A stretch of DNA of 16,957 nucleotides from JBAYVY01 sp041674345. Its GTDB lineage: Bacteria; Planctomycetota; Phycisphaerae; Phycisphaerales; Zrk34. The stretch is taken from contig JBAYVY010000035.1 in the NCBI GenBank assembly GCA_041674345.1, positions 1-16,957 on the forward strand. The letters run 5' to 3'. The position numbers and the translations under genes are program-made. Below, in pieces: positions 1-6,617 of this stretch. The stretch's first letter is position 1, and every line of letters starts with the position of its first letter. The notes beneath the pieces are model-generated. The model was not told the origin of the DNA and did not search any database. It saw nothing but the letters and a program-made list of their open reading frames with translations.

Positions 1-52
1 GGGCTGTTTCCGGGGGCTGTTTCCGGGGGCTGTTTCCGGAGGCTGTTTCCGG
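1..52. repeat. 13-bp tandem repeat array (4 copies, open at left edge)
   Basis: Four consecutive 13-bp units GGGCTGTTTCCGG (the fourth begins with A instead of G), followed by a partial unit GGGCT at 53-57. The array starts at base 1, so it may continue to the left. It ends directly at the -35 box of the next gene's promoter. Unit length is not a multiple of three and no ORF runs through it, so it is intergenic. Confidence 0.9.
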
Positions 53-56
53 GGGC

Positions 57-85
57 TTGACGTATCATGGGGGTGAACCGATACT
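57..85 (+). promoter_or_regulatory. sigma70-like promoter of the first gene
   Basis: TTGACG (57-62), a 17-bp spacer, then GATACT (80-85). The -35 matches 5 of 6 consensus bases and the -10 matches 4 of 6. Transcription would start near 92, downstream of the ATG at 67 and upstream of the ATG at 115. This is why the later start is preferred for the first gene. Confidence 0.5.
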
Positions 86-114
86 TGCCGTTCCACGCAG
101 GGCCACTAAAGTCC

Positions 115-414
115 ATGAGCATACCGCTCCTGCCGACGGTTGACCGACTGGCTGAGCCGCTCCGACGGTTTGTGGATCGTTTGACCGACGAGCAGAAGTT
201 GCTGCTGGTGCTCAAGAGGCAGTTGTATGACGGGGACTGGCAGCCGATGGTGACGGACCTGCGAAACCGCCTGGAGGGGCGACCCTACGTTTTGCGACTG
301 GCGCATCGCATCGAAGACGACCTGAGGCGGATCGAACAGATTCGCCGGATGGAAGAACAATACGACGTGGACCTGTCGGCCTTCATTCCTGACATTCGGC
401 CCAGCGGAGCATAG
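115..414 (+). CDS. hypothetical small helical protein (99 aa)
   Basis: I do not recognise the family. The frame is open from an ATG at 67, but the predicted transcription start lies at about 92, so ATG 115 (MSIPLLPTVDRL) is preferred; neither start has a clear Shine-Dalgarno. The protein is soluble, rich in charged residues and probably all helical, with heptad-like Leu/Ile spacing around residues 50-85 that could form a short coiled coil. There is no signal peptide, membrane segment or cysteine. It ends 4 bp before the lipoprotein gene at 419, so the two are almost certainly co-transcribed and possibly coupled. This links it to the cell-envelope protein, but its function is unknown. Confidence 0.6.
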   Translation: MSIPLLPTVDRLAEPLRRFVDRLTDEQKLLLVLKRQLYDGDWQPMVTDLRNRLEGRPYVLRLAHRIEDDLRRIEQIRRMEEQYDVDLSAFIPDIRPSGA

Positions 415-418
415 CGAC

Positions 419-1543
419 ATGAACAGCAAGCTGAACGTGGTGGTGATCGCGGCCATGACAATGGCGATGACGCTTTCGGCCTGTGAGAGCAATGGCCCGA
501 CCACGACCGGCGTGAACACGTTGTCCGACCAGCGCGGCGCGCTGCTCACCGACGCCGCCACCGCCGATCAACTGGCCGCCCGCATCCAGTGGCAGCAGAA
601 CCTCAATCTCCCCGCCGACGGCGTGCAAAGCGTCACCCCCCTGGGCAATCGTCTGGCGGTGGTCGAAAAGGGCAACATCCTCGACGTGCTGAACACCGAC
701 AACGGCCAGGTGCTCTGGCGCCAGTCCATCGGCGACCGCACCAGCCGCCTGGGCGTTCCCACCAGGGTCGGCAAGCGGTTGATGATCGCCACCGAAACCG
801 ATTTCTATATTTACAACATCGACGTCGGTTCCCTGGACCAGCGTTTCCCGTTGGCGCACAACGCCTCCACCCGTCCGCTGGTCGATGAATCGCAGGTCAT
901 CTTCGGCTCGCCCAGCGGCCGCGTGTTTTCGCAGTTTCTCCAGTCCGGCGTGCTTCGTTGGGAGTTCAACATGGGGTCGGCCATCGTCGGCACACCCGTC
1001 GCGCTGACCGGCATGGTCGTCGTCGTCGATCAGACCGGCTCGGTCGCCATGCTCAACAGCAACAACGGCCACGTGATCTGGCGCGACGTTCGTCCCCCGT
1101 GGGCGCCGGTCGTCGCCCAGCCAGTCGTCGCCAACGCCATCACCTACGTCGCCAGCACCGATCAGAAACTTTACGCCCTGGATCGCATCAGCGGCCACGC
1201 CATCTGGCAATACCTGACCGAAAAACCCCTCACCGCCGATCCCGTCGCCATCGGTGACCGCATCTACCAGCGCACCGCCGATCAGGGCCTGCTCTGCCTC
1301 GACGGACTGAGCGGCGAAGTGTATTGGAAGAGCGCCGCCCCCGGTCGCCCCGTGCTGTTGCACGCCAACAAACTCTGGCTCCGTGACCCCACCGGCGTGA
1401 CCTTCGCCGACCCGGCCACCGGCCTGTCGGTCAAAACCGTCGCCCTGCCCGCTTCCGTCCATCTCATCATGCCCAACATCGACGCCAAAGACTTCTACCT
1501 GGTCGGCGGCGACGGCCGCGTGATGAAGCTGGGCTTGAAATGA
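419..1543 (+). CDS. PQQ-like beta-propeller lipoprotein (BamB-like)
   Basis: The 374-aa protein begins with a lipoprotein signal peptide: a hydrophobic stretch at about residues 6-21 and the lipobox L-S-A-C with lipidated Cys22. The rest consists of repeated blades of the PQQ/WD-like propeller, each with the signature [D/N]xxxGxxxW: NTDNGQVLW, NSNNGHVIW, DRISGHAIW and DGLSGEVYW, with a further strand set before and after. This fold is shared by BamB (outer-membrane protein assembly) and by PQQ dehydrogenases. No dehydrogenase domain or cytochrome motif is present, so a scaffold or binding role at the outer membrane or periplasm is likely. Assignment to BamB itself is inference: no other bam gene is near. 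It follows the 99-aa gene by 4 bp, and its TGA stop sits at the edge of the inverted repeat that flanks the next gene. Confidence 0.8.
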   Translation: MNSKLNVVVIAAMTMAMTLSACESNGPTTTGVNTLSDQRGALLTDAATADQLAARIQWQQNLNLPADGVQSVTPLGNRLAVVEKGNILDVLNTDNGQVLWRQSIGDRTSRLGVPTRVGKRLMIATETDFYIYNIDVGSLDQRFPLAHNASTRPLVDESQVIFGSPSGRVFSQFLQSGVLRWEFNMGSAIVGTPVALTGMVVVVDQTGSVAMLNSNNGHVIWRDVRPPWAPVVAQPVVANAITYVASTDQKLYALDRISGHAIWQYLTEKPLTADPVAIGDRIYQRTADQGLLCLDGLSGEVYWKSAAPGRPVLLHANKLWLRDPTGVTFADPATGLSVKTVALPASVHLIMPNIDAKDFYLVGGDGRVMKLGLK

Positions 1544-1544
1544 T

Positions 1545-1573
1545 TGCGGAATTCGGATTTCGGATTGGGGATT
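1545..1573 (+). repeat. left inverted-repeat arm of four-helix-bundle gene
   Basis: A run of ATTCGGATT/TTCGGATTG words begins right after the TGA of the propeller gene. The 14-mer CGGATTTCGGATTG at 1554-1567 is an exact reverse complement of 1928-1941 on the far side of the next gene. The arms continue imperfectly beyond the exact core. Confidence 0.8.
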
Positions 1574-1574
1574 G

Positions 1575-1970
1575 ATGACGCCTGACGATGTCAAAGCCCG
1601 GACCAAGCAATTCGCCGTTCGTGCTTTCCGTGTTTCGCAAGCATTGCCCAGGGGAACGACCGGTGACGTACTGGGTCGCCAGTTGTTGAGGGCGGCCACC
1701 GCGGTGGCCGCCAATTACCGGGCCGCTTGCCGCGCCCGATCCAAAGCCGGGTTTATCGCCAAACTGGGCATCGTTGAAGAAGAAGCTGACGAATCCCTGT
1801 TCTGGCTGGAATTGATCGACGAATTGAAACTGATTCCATCCAGCCGACTTCGACCGTTGCTGGACGAAGCGAATCAACTGGTCAGCATCGTCGTCAGCTC
1901 CATCCGCACCGTCAAGCGTTCAGGAACCAATCCGAAATCCGCAATCCGAGATCCGAAATCCCATGACTGA
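1575..1970 (+). CDS. four-helix-bundle protein (S23/IVP family)
   Basis: This 131-aa protein resembles the four-helix-bundle family known from proteins encoded in 23S rRNA intervening sequences (related to the Avd accessory protein of diversity-generating retroelements). It shows the typical order: N-terminal helix with KQFAVRAFRVSQAL (residues 11-24), then QLLRAATAVAANYRAACRARS (36-56) with the family's S/T-x-x-x-NxxEA-like turn altered to AANYRAA, then the FIAKLGIVEEEADESLFWLELI helix (60-81), and a C-terminal helix at 95-112. Residues 118-131 (NPKSAIRDPKS) are encoded by the flanking repeat, not by the family domain. The ATG at 1575 has GGGGAT upstream; a TTG directly precedes it. The stop lies 8 bp inside purH. 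The role of the family is unknown; an RNA- or protein-binding pentamer is the usual suggestion. The gene looks like an inserted cassette. Confidence 0.8.
   Translation: MTPDDVKARTKQFAVRAFRVSQALPRGTTGDVLGRQLLRAATAVAANYRAACRARSKAGFIAKLGIVEEEADESLFWLELIDELKLIPSSRLRPLLDEANQLVSIVVSSIRTVKRSGTNPKSAIRDPKSHD
1928..1962 (-). repeat. right inverted-repeat arm of four-helix-bundle gene
   Basis: CAATCCGAAATCCG (1928-1941) is an exact inverted copy of 1554-1567, and further ATCCGAGATCCGAAATCCC words follow up to the base before the purH ATG at 1963. The arm is translated as the last 13-14 residues of the four-helix-bundle protein. Confidence 0.8.
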
Positions 1971-3579
1971 CTTGGTCCCCATCCGCCGTGCCCTCCTCTC
2001 CGTCTCCGACAAGACGGACCTCGTTCCCTTCGCCAAGAAACTCGCGTCGTTCGGCGTGGAACTGATCTCCACCGGCGGAACCGCCAGGGCGCTCAGTGAC
2101 GCCGGCCTCAAGGTCGTCCCCATCGACCAGGTCACACAGTTCCCCGAAATGATGGACGGTCGGGTCAAAACCCTCCACCCCCGCGTCCACGGCGGACTGC
2201 TCGCCCTCCGCGACAATCCCGCCCACGTCCAGTCCATGACCGACCACGGCATCCAGCCCATCGACCTGGTCTGCGTCAACCTCTATCCCTTTGAAGCCAC
2301 CGTCGCCAAACCCGATGTCACCGAAGAACACGCCATCGAAAACATCGACATCGGCGGGCCTTCCATGATCCGTTCCGCCTCGAAGAATCACCGCTTCGTC
2401 GCCGTCGTCACCGACCCGTCGCAATACGACAAGGTCGTCACCGAACTGGATAAAAACAACGGGGCCACCACCCTCGAACTTCGCAAATCGCTGGCGCTGG
2501 CCGCGTTCGCTCGCACCGCCGCTTACGACACCGCCATCGCCGAGTGGATGTACCGGCGCTTCGCGTCCCAAGCCGCTTGCGGCTTAGCATTCCCCGAAAT
2601 GATGTTCCTTCGCCTCGAAAAAGTACCCACCGAACTGCGCTACGGCGAAAACCCCCACCAGCAGGGCGCCGTGTACGCCGATCCCCGCGGCACCGAACCC
2701 TCCCTCGTCAAAGCCAGGCAACTGCACGGCAAGGCGCTGAGCTTCAACAATCTCTACGACGGCAACGGCGCGCTGGAACTCGTGAAAGAAATCGACCCCC
2801 GGAAGTTCGCCGCCGCGGCGGTCATCAAACATGCGAACCCCTGCGGTTTCGCCGTGGCGGACCACCTCGCCGAGGCGTTCGACAAGGCCTACGCCGGTGA
2901 TCCGCTCGCGGCGTTCGGCGGCATCGTCGCGCTCAATCGCGCCGTCGATCTCGCCACCGCGCAAAAAATCGTCGAAGGCCAAAAGTTCCTCGAAGTCATC
3001 ATCGCCCCCGGATATGCCGCCGACGCGCTGCGACTGCTCCAGCAACGCTGGAAAAACGTCCGCATCCTCGAAACCGGCCCGCTGCCCGCGCCCGCCGACC
3101 GCGACCCCCGCGAAGTCGATATCAAAAAAATCACCGGCGGCTTGCTCGTCCAGCAACGTGACCTCACCGACTTCACCCCCGCCCCCGGAAATAAAAACTG
3201 GGAACTCAAAGCAGGCCCCAAGCCGGACGACAAAACCCTCACCGACGCGATGCTCGCCATGATCGTCGCCAAGCATCTGAAATCCAATGCCGTGTGTTTG
3301 GTGCGCGACGGGATGCTCGTCGGCGGGGGCATGGGCCAGGTCGATCGCGTCGCCTCGTGCCGGTTGGCGGTGATGCGAGCCGGTGATCGCGCCAAGGGGG
3401 CCGTCGTCGGCAGCGATGCGTTCTTCCCCTTCCGTGACGGCCCGGACGAACTGATCGCCGCGGGTGTCAAAGCCGTCGTCGAACCCGGCGGCTCCGTCCG
3501 CGACGAAGACACAGTCAAGGCCTGCGCCGATGCAGGCGTCACGCTGCTCTTCACCGGACAACGACACTTCAGACATTGA
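1963..3579 (+). CDS. purH: bifunctional AICAR formyltransferase/IMP cyclohydrolase
   Basis: PurH catalyses the last two steps of de novo purine synthesis: formylation of AICAR with 10-formyl-THF, then ring closure to IMP, in the cytoplasm. The 538-aa length is slightly above the usual 510-530. The N-terminal MGS-like cyclohydrolase domain (1 to about 195) has LLSVSDKTDLV, STGGTARAL, GRVKTLHPRVHGGLL and NLYPF. The transformylase domain has RYGENPHQ (226-233), the catalytic KHANPCG (289-295), FGGIVALN, SNAVCLV and GQVDRV, and it ends with the canonical FTGQRHFRH. The ATG is fixed by homology. It follows directly on the repeat arm and overlaps the upstream stop by 8 bp, with no Shine-Dalgarno. 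Residues 201-211 of the interdomain linker contain an in-frame palindrome that looks inserted. Expression depends on upstream transcription or on a promoter I cannot see. Confidence 0.97.
   Translation: MTDLVPIRRALLSVSDKTDLVPFAKKLASFGVELISTGGTARALSDAGLKVVPIDQVTQFPEMMDGRVKTLHPRVHGGLLALRDNPAHVQSMTDHGIQPIDLVCVNLYPFEATVAKPDVTEEHAIENIDIGGPSMIRSASKNHRFVAVVTDPSQYDKVVTELDKNNGATTLELRKSLALAAFARTAAYDTAIAEWMYRRFASQAACGLAFPEMMFLRLEKVPTELRYGENPHQQGAVYADPRGTEPSLVKARQLHGKALSFNNLYDGNGALELVKEIDPRKFAAAAVIKHANPCGFAVADHLAEAFDKAYAGDPLAAFGGIVALNRAVDLATAQKIVEGQKFLEVIIAPGYAADALRLLQQRWKNVRILETGPLPAPADRDPREVDIKKITGGLLVQQRDLTDFTPAPGNKNWELKAGPKPDDKTLTDAMLAMIVAKHLKSNAVCLVRDGMLVGGGMGQVDRVASCRLAVMRAGDRAKGAVVGSDAFFPFRDGPDELIAAGVKAVVEPGGSVRDEDTVKACADAGVTLLFTGQRHFRH
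2570..2585. repeat. in-frame palindrome inside purH
   Basis: AAGCCGC-TT-GCGGCTT, a 7-bp stem with a 2-nt loop, lies inside purH and encodes residues 203-208 (QAACGL) of the linker between the two catalytic domains. The core GCCGC-NN-GCGGC recurs in the window at 13924-13935. Confidence 0.65.
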
Positions 3580-3595
3580 TGATATCTGGTGATTT

Positions 3596-3680
3596 GGTGA
3601 TGTTTGATTTGGTGATTTGGTAAGAAGGGCGATTCGGCATTGGAAGCGGCTCCGCCTACTTCACCAAATCAAACATCACC
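3596..3680. repeat. 20-bp perfect inverted repeat, possible purH terminator
   Basis: The arms 3596-3615 and 3661-3680 are exact reverse complements (GGTGATGTTTGATTTGGTGA), separated by 45 nt. The loop contains a small GCGG-CT-CCGC hairpin (3646-3655). The left side is built from repeats of TGATTTGG. It starts 17 bp after the purH stop. There is no T-run after the right arm, so it is not a standard intrinsic terminator, though it could end or stabilise the purH transcript. The gene-free stretch 3580-3775 holds this element and the next promoter. Confidence 0.8.
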
Positions 3681-3737
3681 CAATCAACCATTTCCCTATT
3701 CCCCAAACCGACAAACCGACTTCTAACGCCCCCTCCG

Positions 3738-3766
3738 TTGCCACTTCCGGGAACCCGACATACAAT
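3738..3766 (+). promoter_or_regulatory. sigma70-like promoter, near-leaderless HNH mRNA
   Basis: TTGCCA (3738-3743), 17-bp spacer, TACAAT (3761-3766). The expected start at about 3773 is only about 3 nt before the ATG at 3776, predicting an almost leaderless mRNA, consistent with the absence of a Shine-Dalgarno. Confidence 0.6.
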
Positions 3767-3775
3767 CGTCCGACC

Positions 3776-4402
3776 ATGATCGCTTCGGCTTCCAGTCTGA
3801 ACGCGAATGTGCTGGTGCTTAACCGGCTCTACATGGCGGTTCGTGTCGTCAACGCCCGCCGGGCTTTCTCGCTGCTCTGCCGAAACCTCGCCGAGGTCAT
3901 CAGCATCGAAGATGGCCGCTACGCCTCGTACAACTTCGACTCATGGACCGAACTGTCCGCCTACCGCGAACTGTTCGACGAACACACCGACTGGGTGCGG
4001 ACCGTCCGCCTCCATATCGCCGTGCCAAAAATCATCCGATTGTTCGGCTACGACCGCCTGCCCAAACAGTCCGTCAAACTCAATCGTCGAAACATCTACG
4101 CCCGTGACCGCAACACCTGTCAATACTGCGGCCAGCGCTATCCCACCAACGAATTGTCCATCGACCACGTCACCCCGCGCACGCAGGGCGGCGGCTCCAC
4201 GTGGACCAACCTTGTCTGCGCCTGCGTCTCGTGCAACAGCCGCAAGGGTGGCCGAACGCCCACGCAGGCCCATATGCACCTGATCCGCAAGCCCGTCCAA
4301 CCGCGCCGCAACCCCATCATCAATCTCCGTATGGGCCTGGACAAATACGCCTGCTGGCAGCAATTCCTCGACAACGCCTACTGGTCCGTCGAGCTGAAAT
4401 GA
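3776..4402 (+). CDS. HNH endonuclease family protein
   Basis: The 208-aa protein has a C-terminal HNH nuclease domain: zinc-knuckle C115-x2-C118, the catalytic D130-H131 pair in LSIDHVTPRTQGGG, N145 in TWTNLVCAC, and the second Cys pair C150-x2-C153 followed by N154 (CNSRKGGRTP). The N-terminal 100 residues (NVLVLNRLYMAVRVVNARRAFSLLCR) are characteristic of a widespread bacterial HNH subfamily without a defined biological role. The frame is open from 3617, but the extra 53 residues are translated from the inverted repeat and the promoter, so ATG 3776 is chosen. It is a stand-alone gene: there are no methyltransferase, phage or toxin partners. Metal-dependent DNA nicking or cleavage is inferred from the intact motif. 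Confidence 0.88.
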   Translation: MIASASSLNANVLVLNRLYMAVRVVNARRAFSLLCRNLAEVISIEDGRYASYNFDSWTELSAYRELFDEHTDWVRTVRLHIAVPKIIRLFGYDRLPKQSVKLNRRNIYARDRNTCQYCGQRYPTNELSIDHVTPRTQGGGSTWTNLVCACVSCNSRKGGRTPTQAHMHLIRKPVQPRRNPIINLRMGLDKYACWQQFLDNAYWSVELK

Positions 4403-4403
4403 C

Positions 4404-4478
4404 CCCCGCCCCCGGAAGTTGGCCCGTGATTCATTCCTCCCCAAGCACGGGATGGCCTTCTTAGGCCAGACCGTGGTG
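4404..4478. repeat. structured repeat, copy 1 (CCCCCGGAAGTT ... CACGG/CCGTG hairpin)
   Basis: It begins 1-2 bp after the HNH stop with CCCCCGCCCCCGGAAGTT, then a hairpin: CACGG (4446-4450), GAT, GGCCT (4454-4458), loop TCTT, AGGCC (4463-4467), AGA, CCGTG (4471-4475). It is a direct copy of the element at 5424-5506. The inner stem closes with T-A here and G-C there. No T-run follows. Confidence 0.85.
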
Positions 4479-4515
4479 CCCCGTCCGGCATTCGACTCTT
4501 TCTGGGAATCGCCCC

Positions 4516-4947
4516 ATGCCCAACCCCCACCCGCACACCGCCCTCGCCCTCGGCCTGTTGTGGCTCGCCCTCGCGCCCCTCGCCGGTTGTCAGCATCACA
4601 CCGGCGACGACTGGTACTGCATCACGCTGCCCAATCTTTCCGTTCCGAAGCCCGGAGAAGATATCCAGACGGGTATTATTATTGGTGGCAAACTGTCGAC
4701 GGGTCATTTCCCGCTGCACGCGACCGACATCCAGAAAATTCGACAAGCCATGCGGAGCAAATGGCGAGATATCAAAAGGACTGAGCTAAATTTCGACAAC
4801 TGGGACATAACTTTTAATCACTTTTGGCCCGGCAGAGTTGATGTCACGTTGACTTCAAAAGCTGATCGGTCCGCAGCCGATATCTTCTTTGTGTATCACA
4901 CGGCGGAAGGATGGAAAGTGGTTGCGGTGTGGTATTCATATGCATAA
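4516..4947 (+). CDS. small lipoprotein, tandem paralogue 1
   Basis: A 143-aa protein of unknown family. Residues 8-24 form a hydrophobic signal peptide ending in the lipobox L-A-G-C, with Cys25 as the lipidation site; there is no transmembrane segment afterwards. The mature part is about 118 residues with a C-terminal block (from about 55) reading PLHATD, W-D-I-T-FNHxxPGxVxVTLTSKADRSAADIFFVYHTAEGWKVVAVW. This matches the next gene closely, so the two arose by duplication. The alternating hydrophobic pattern suggests beta strands. No catalytic motif is recognised. The start is the ATG in front of the signal peptide; no Shine-Dalgarno is seen. It lies between two copies of the structured repeat, together with its paralogue. 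The AT-richer second half differs from the neighbours. Confidence 0.75.
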   Translation: MPNPHPHTALALGLLWLALAPLAGCQHHTGDDWYCITLPNLSVPKPGEDIQTGIIIGGKLSTGHFPLHATDIQKIRQAMRSKWRDIKRTELNFDNWDITFNHFWPGRVDVTLTSKADRSAADIFFVYHTAEGWKVVAVWYSYA

Positions 4948-4976
4948 TGTCGCACGGGCTGCTCCAGGTGTTTCTT

Positions 4977-5423
4977 ATGAAACGACGATTTGAATTCATT
5001 GGCCTGTTTTCGCTGGTTCTCTGGTTGGCGTGGGGTTGCCAGACGACGGACAGTATGAAGTATTGCTTCAAACTGCCGGATTATGACGAAGAAGCGGCGA
5101 ACCCCGACGATGACCGATTATTTTTTCTCTACGCTCACGCTGATCAAAGCTATTACCCGACCGGCGTCCTGCCGCTGCATGAAAAGGATCAACAGGACAT
5201 TTCGTATTGCATTGAGCAGAATGGCTTAAAGCTCGTCAACATGTCTTCACTTGTGGATTGGGATGTGAAGTTCAACCATGTAGAACCGGGGCTGGTGCGT
5301 GTGTATCTGACGCATCGCAAGGACCAGGCGAAACTGGCGTTCGCCGTGCTGCACACCAGCCGCGGCTGGCAAATCGTTGCGTACAAAGACGTCCAAGGTA
5401 AGACCCACGTGGTGAAAGACTGA
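4977..5423 (+). CDS. small lipoprotein, tandem paralogue 2
   Basis: 148 aa starting at ATG 4977, chosen because AGGTG (4966-4970) sits 6 nt upstream and because it gives a clean signal peptide (MKRRF, then a hydrophobic stretch, then A-W-G-C with Cys21). The frame is open upstream to 4911 but that part overlaps the previous gene. The C-terminal block VLPLHEKDQQDI, DWDVKFNHVEPGLVRVYLTHRKDQ and LHTSRGWQIVAYKD is paralogous to the upstream lipoprotein. The gap between them is 29 bp, so they are one transcription unit. It is likely exported and anchored in a membrane; the function is unknown. It is followed at once by the second structured repeat, which separates it from the convergent oxidoreductase gene. 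Confidence 0.78.
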   Translation: MKRRFEFIGLFSLVLWLAWGCQTTDSMKYCFKLPDYDEEAANPDDDRLFFLYAHADQSYYPTGVLPLHEKDQQDISYCIEQNGLKLVNMSSLVDWDVKFNHVEPGLVRVYLTHRKDQAKLAFAVLHTSRGWQIVAYKDVQGKTHVVKD

Positions 5424-5506
5424 ACCCCCGCCCCCGCCCCCGGAAGTTTTCCCACGGTACATTCCGCCCCAAGCACGGGATGGCCGTCCTCGGCCAGACC
5501 GTGGTT
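5424..5506. repeat. structured repeat, copy 2
   Basis: Starts at the stop of the lipoprotein gene with CCCCCGCCCCCGCCCCCGGAAGTT-like sequence (an extra CCCCCG unit relative to copy 1), then the hairpin CACGG (5474-5478), GAT, GGCCG (5482-5486), loop TCCT, CGGCC (5491-5495), AGA, CCGTG (5499-5503). It lies between convergent genes and may act as a bidirectional transcript end, although no T-run is present. Confidence 0.85.
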
Positions 5507-5520
5507 CCCTCGCCTTCCAA

Positions 5521-6606
5521 TCACAAATCCGAAATCGCCCAGCCCGCTTTGCGGTAGATCGCGTCGATCACTTTCATGTTCTTCAACTCCGTCTCCAGCG
5601 GCATCGGGCAGTCTCGCTTGTCCAGCAGGTAATCGATGTAAGCCAGGCCCAGTCCCGCCATGTCGCCGCGGTAGCTCTTCGGCGGCTTGACCGTGTAAAT
5701 CTTGCTCTTCGCCTTGCCGCGCCCGTCACGATCCACGTAGAAGAACTCGACTTCCGGGGGGTTGCCCGCGAGGTAGCCGAATGACAGGCCGCCCCGGTTG
5801 CCGATGATTTGCGTCAGGTTGCCGCACTTGTAATGCGCGTTGGCCGCGCGCTCGGTGTAGTATTCAATATCGCCGAAACGCATCATCGCCGCGGCGTGTT
5901 CCTCGACAGTGAACACCTTCGTGCCGGGGTCCACCTTGTCGTTGCCGCCGCGACAGAACGCGTGAACCACCTCGCTCAACTCCGGCTGGCCCAGCACGCC
6001 GAGGTGAAATGCGAAGTCGTAAACCCCCCAGTCGATGAACAAGCCGCCGCCCGCGAGTTTGCGATCCAAAAACCATTTCGCCGCGGGGTGGTATTCGATG
6101 CCCGGCCGCGCCTGCCGGCTGATCGCACGATGATGCACCGAATATACCTCACCCAGCATTCCATCCTCGATCATCTTCTTCACCATCGCATACTTCGGCG
6201 TGGTCCGCGCATGCCGATAGGAACAACCCGATATTTTCAGCTTGGGGTGTTTCGCCGCCGCCGCCGCGATCGCCTTCGCTTCCGCATAGTTCAGCCCCAG
6301 CGGTTTTTCGGTCAGCAGGTTTTTACCCGCCTTCATCACGTCCAGCGCCATCGGCTTATGCAGATACGGCGGGGTGCAGATCACCACCGCGTCCACATCA
6401 TCGTCAGCCAGCATCTCCCGATACCCCCGCGGATCGGTCGTCACCAGCGGCACGTTGAACTTCGCCTTCATCTCCGCCGCGCGGGCCGGCACGATCTCCG
6501 CCAGCCAGCGAACCTGCACGCGATTGTCCCCGGCGAAGTTGGTCAAATGCGCGTTGCCGATCATGCCCCCGCCGATGATCCCGATTTGAAGTTTGTTCTT
6601 TTTCAT
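5521..6606 (-). CDS. Gfo/Idh/MocA family oxidoreductase
   Basis: This 361-aa NAD(P)-dependent oxidoreductase has an N-terminal Rossmann fold with GIIGGGMIGNAH (residues 9-20), the CTPPYLHKPMALDVMKAGKNLLTEKP segment (77-102) that carries the catalytic Lys of the family's EKP motif (K101), and a C-terminal dimerisation and substrate domain with IDWGVYDFAFHL (191-202) in the place of the usual DxGxHxxD. The family acts on sugars, inositols and similar polyols; the substrate cannot be read from the sequence. Expansion of this family is typical of planctomycetes. ATG 6606 is chosen over an upstream in-frame start at 6639, which lies inside the promoter. It is transcribed alone, convergent with the lipoprotein pair. 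Confidence 0.9.
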   Translation of the reverse strand: MKKNKLQIGIIGGGMIGNAHLTNFAGDNRVQVRWLAEIVPARAAEMKAKFNVPLVTTDPRGYREMLADDDVDAVVICTPPYLHKPMALDVMKAGKNLLTEKPLGLNYAEAKAIAAAAAKHPKLKISGCSYRHARTTPKYAMVKKMIEDGMLGEVYSVHHRAISRQARPGIEYHPAAKWFLDRKLAGGGLFIDWGVYDFAFHLGVLGQPELSEVVHAFCRGGNDKVDPGTKVFTVEEHAAAMMRFGDIEYYTERAANAHYKCGNLTQIIGNRGGLSFGYLAGNPPEVEFFYVDRDGRGKAKSKIYTVKPPKSYRGDMAGLGLAYIDYLLDKRDCPMPLETELKNMKVIDAIYRKAGWAISDL

Positions 6607-6617
6607 GTTGGAAGATG

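Noticed and set aside
383..1714. 443-aa ORF on the minus strand opposite the beta-propeller gene
   Set aside because: Antisense frame of a GC-rich gene; the protein is low-complexity Gly/Asp/Val with no domain, and it crosses the gene end into the repeat.
4404..5506. Intrinsic terminators at the two structured repeats
   Set aside because: The hairpins are stable but no T-run follows on either strand, so they are listed as repeats rather than terminators.
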